Of a DNA stretch of 17,554 nucleotides, positions 16,716 to 17,554 are shown piece by piece; position 1 is the stretch's first letter; the number at the start of each line of letters is the position of its first letter. Below the pieces are notes generated by a model. It was not told the DNA's origin, did not search any database, and saw only the letters and a program-made list of their open reading frames with translations. The position numbers and the translations under genes were made by a program. The stretch spans positions 1 to 17,554 of the forward strand of contig JAFGID010000035.1 of assembly GCA_016929735.1 (NCBI GenBank). The letters run 5' to 3'. The stretch is from Ignavibacteriales bacterium (lineage in GTDB: Bacteria > Bacteroidota > Ignavibacteria > Ignavibacteriales > Melioribacteraceae).

Positions 16716-16850
16716 AATTTTAATCCTTATTCTTTAAAAGAAATTTTATTTACAGAACCAATTTAATGAAAATTAAGCAAATCTTAAAAATTCTTGATGA
16801 AATAAAGCATTTTTTCTTATATTTTCACTTCAACGAATATTAAAATAATA

Positions 16851-16858
16851 TATATTTG
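16851..16858 (+). promoter_or_regulatory. Possible -7 box upstream of the YbjQ-family gene
   Basis: TATATTTG matches the TAnnTTTG -7 box of Bacteroidota promoters and lies 31 nt before the ATG, a plausible leader length. No TTTG -33 box is found at the usual distance upstream, so the call rests on one box. It lies in the 174-bp divergent region between alr and this gene, which must hold promoters for both directions. Confidence 0.35.
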
Positions 16859-16889
16859 CAAAGGAAAAATAATTTTAATTGGAGATTAG

Positions 16890-17213
16890 ATGTTAGTAAC
16901 TACTACACCATCAATTGAAGGGAAAAAAATTATTAAATATCTCGGACTTGTAAGTGGAGAAGCAATCCTTGGCGCGAATATTTTTAAAGATATTTTCGCA
17001 AGTATCCGTGACATCGCAGGTGGTCGTTCAGGTGCTTATGAGAAAGAATTGCGAAAGGCAAAAGATATCGCAATTCAGGAGATGACAGAACAGGCAATGT
17101 TGCTAGGTGCGAATGCCATTCTTTCAGTTGACCTTGATTATGAAACAGTTGGACAAGGTGGAAGTATGCTAATGGTTTCTGCAAATGGAACAGCTGTTGT
17201 GATTGAAGAATAA
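16890..17213 (+). CDS. YbjQ/UPF0145 family protein
   Basis: This 107-residue protein has the full length of the YbjQ (UPF0145) family, formerly described as putative heavy-metal-binding. The visible family landmarks are M1-L-V-T-T-T-P, G18-L-V-S-G-E-A-I-L-G-A-N, I42-A-G-G-R-S-G-A-Y-E, A61-I-Q-E-M near the middle, G73-A-N-A-I-L-S-V-D-L-D-Y-E and a final V-S-A-N-G-T-A-V-V. Members form small pentameric alpha-beta rings, and their function is not established. There are no cysteines, so a metal site of the usual thiol kind is unlikely. GGAG 5 nt before the ATG fixes the start. It is the first plus-strand gene, divergent from alr, and 99 bp upstream of typA. Whether it shares a transcript with typA is unclear. 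Confidence 0.88.
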   Translation: MLVTTTPSIEGKKIIKYLGLVSGEAILGANIFKDIFASIRDIAGGRSGAYEKELRKAKDIAIQEMTEQAMLLGANAILSVDLDYETVGQGGSMLMVSANGTAVVIEE

Positions 17214-17312
17214 CAAATCTGATTAAATATTCTTTTTACTACAATTTTATCATATCATAAAAAGCATATAATTATTTTATACTTTATAATCTAAATTCTC
17301 AGATAGGAATAA

Positions 17313-17554
17313 ATGAAGAATATCCGAAATATTGCAATCATTGCACACGTTGATCATGGTAAGACAACGCTGGTAGATCAAATACTAAAACAAACAAAAG
17401 TTTTCAGAGATAATCAAGTAGTCCGAGATTGCTTCCTCGATTCAAATGACCTTGAACGAGAAAGAGGAATTACTATACTCTCAAAAAATATCAGTATCCA
17501 ATACAATGATGTAAAAATTAATTTAATAGATACACCAGGTCATGCCGATTTTGG
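17313..17554 (+). CDS. typA: GTP-binding protein TypA/BipA, N-terminal part (cut by window end)
   Basis: The frame runs off the window after 80 complete codons. What is present is the start of the G domain of a ribosome-associated translational GTPase. The P-loop is A11-H-V-D-H-G-K-T-T, D43-S-N-D-L-E-R-E-R-G-I-T-I-L covers switch I (G2), and D73-T-P-G-H-A-D-F is G3. The run S-N-D-L-E-R-E-R-G-I-T-I-L is characteristic of TypA/BipA as opposed to EF-G or LepA. These proteins bind the 70S ribosome and help assembly or stress adaptation. An AGGA site 4 nt before the ATG marks the start. The missing part, about 520 residues in full-length homologues, should continue on the plus strand beyond 17554. 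Confidence 0.93.
   Translation, partial: MKNIRNIAIIAHVDHGKTTLVDQILKQTKVFRDNQVVRDCFLDSNDLERERGITILSKNISIQYNDVKINLIDTPGHADF

Noticed and set aside
17232..17264. Inverted repeat CTTTTTA / TAAAAAG between the YbjQ gene and typA as a terminator
   Set aside because: The stem is only 7 bp and nearly all A-T, the loop is 19 nt, and no T tract follows; chance is likely in this composition.
17285..17290. TATAAT upstream of typA as a promoter
   Set aside because: There is no matching upstream box at the right distance, and such words are common in this AT-rich DNA.

Overview
The window is strongly AT-rich DNA from a bacterium. Its protein sequences, its frequent lack of Shine-Dalgarno sites and its apparent TAnnTTTG promoter boxes fit the Bacteroidota/Ignavibacteriota/Chlorobiota group. 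An Ignavibacteria-like organism is my best guess. This is inferred from the look of the proteins, not from any marker search.

Layout. From position 104 to 16715 every gene lies on the minus strand, so transcription runs right to left. In transcription order the genes are: alr (alanine racemase), an unrecognised helical protein of 292 residues, a GDP-mannose pyrophosphorylase, an exported DUF4846 protein, an RpiB-like protein with an unusual N-terminus, pyrK, pyrD, folC, a polysaccharide flippase, a GT39-type membrane glycosyltransferase with a TPR tail, dut, dnaE, an acyl-CoA dehydrogenase and a thioredoxin. Most gaps from alr to the GT39 gene are under 55 bp, and one junction overlaps by 1 nt, so this looks like a single long operon. 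Wider gaps before dut (96 bp) and before the acyl-CoA dehydrogenase (135 bp) suggest internal promoters. A 174-bp divergent region at 16716-16889 separates this run from two plus-strand genes: a complete YbjQ-family gene and the first 80 codons of the GTPase gene typA/bipA, cut by the window edge.

How the genes fit together. The run mixes envelope functions (D-alanine, GDP-mannose, lipid-linked glycan export and transfer, an exported DUF4846 protein) with nucleotide, folate and DNA synthesis (PyrK/PyrD, FolC, dUTPase, the replicative polymerase alpha subunit). This is a growth-linked housekeeping cluster and not an obvious mobile or defence island. I saw no RNA genes, CRISPR array, insertion sequence or phage genes, and no gene-free stretch over 300 bp.

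The points most worth a second look are: an RpiB homologue whose catalytic cysteine position is aspartate and whose N-terminus resembles EutQ/EutT; a GC-richer, roughly 9-10-nt periodic intergenic element wedged between pyrK and pyrD; the unrecognised 292-residue protein; and an eight-G tract inside the pyrK nucleotide-binding loop. I found no clear case for a wholly new multi-gene system.
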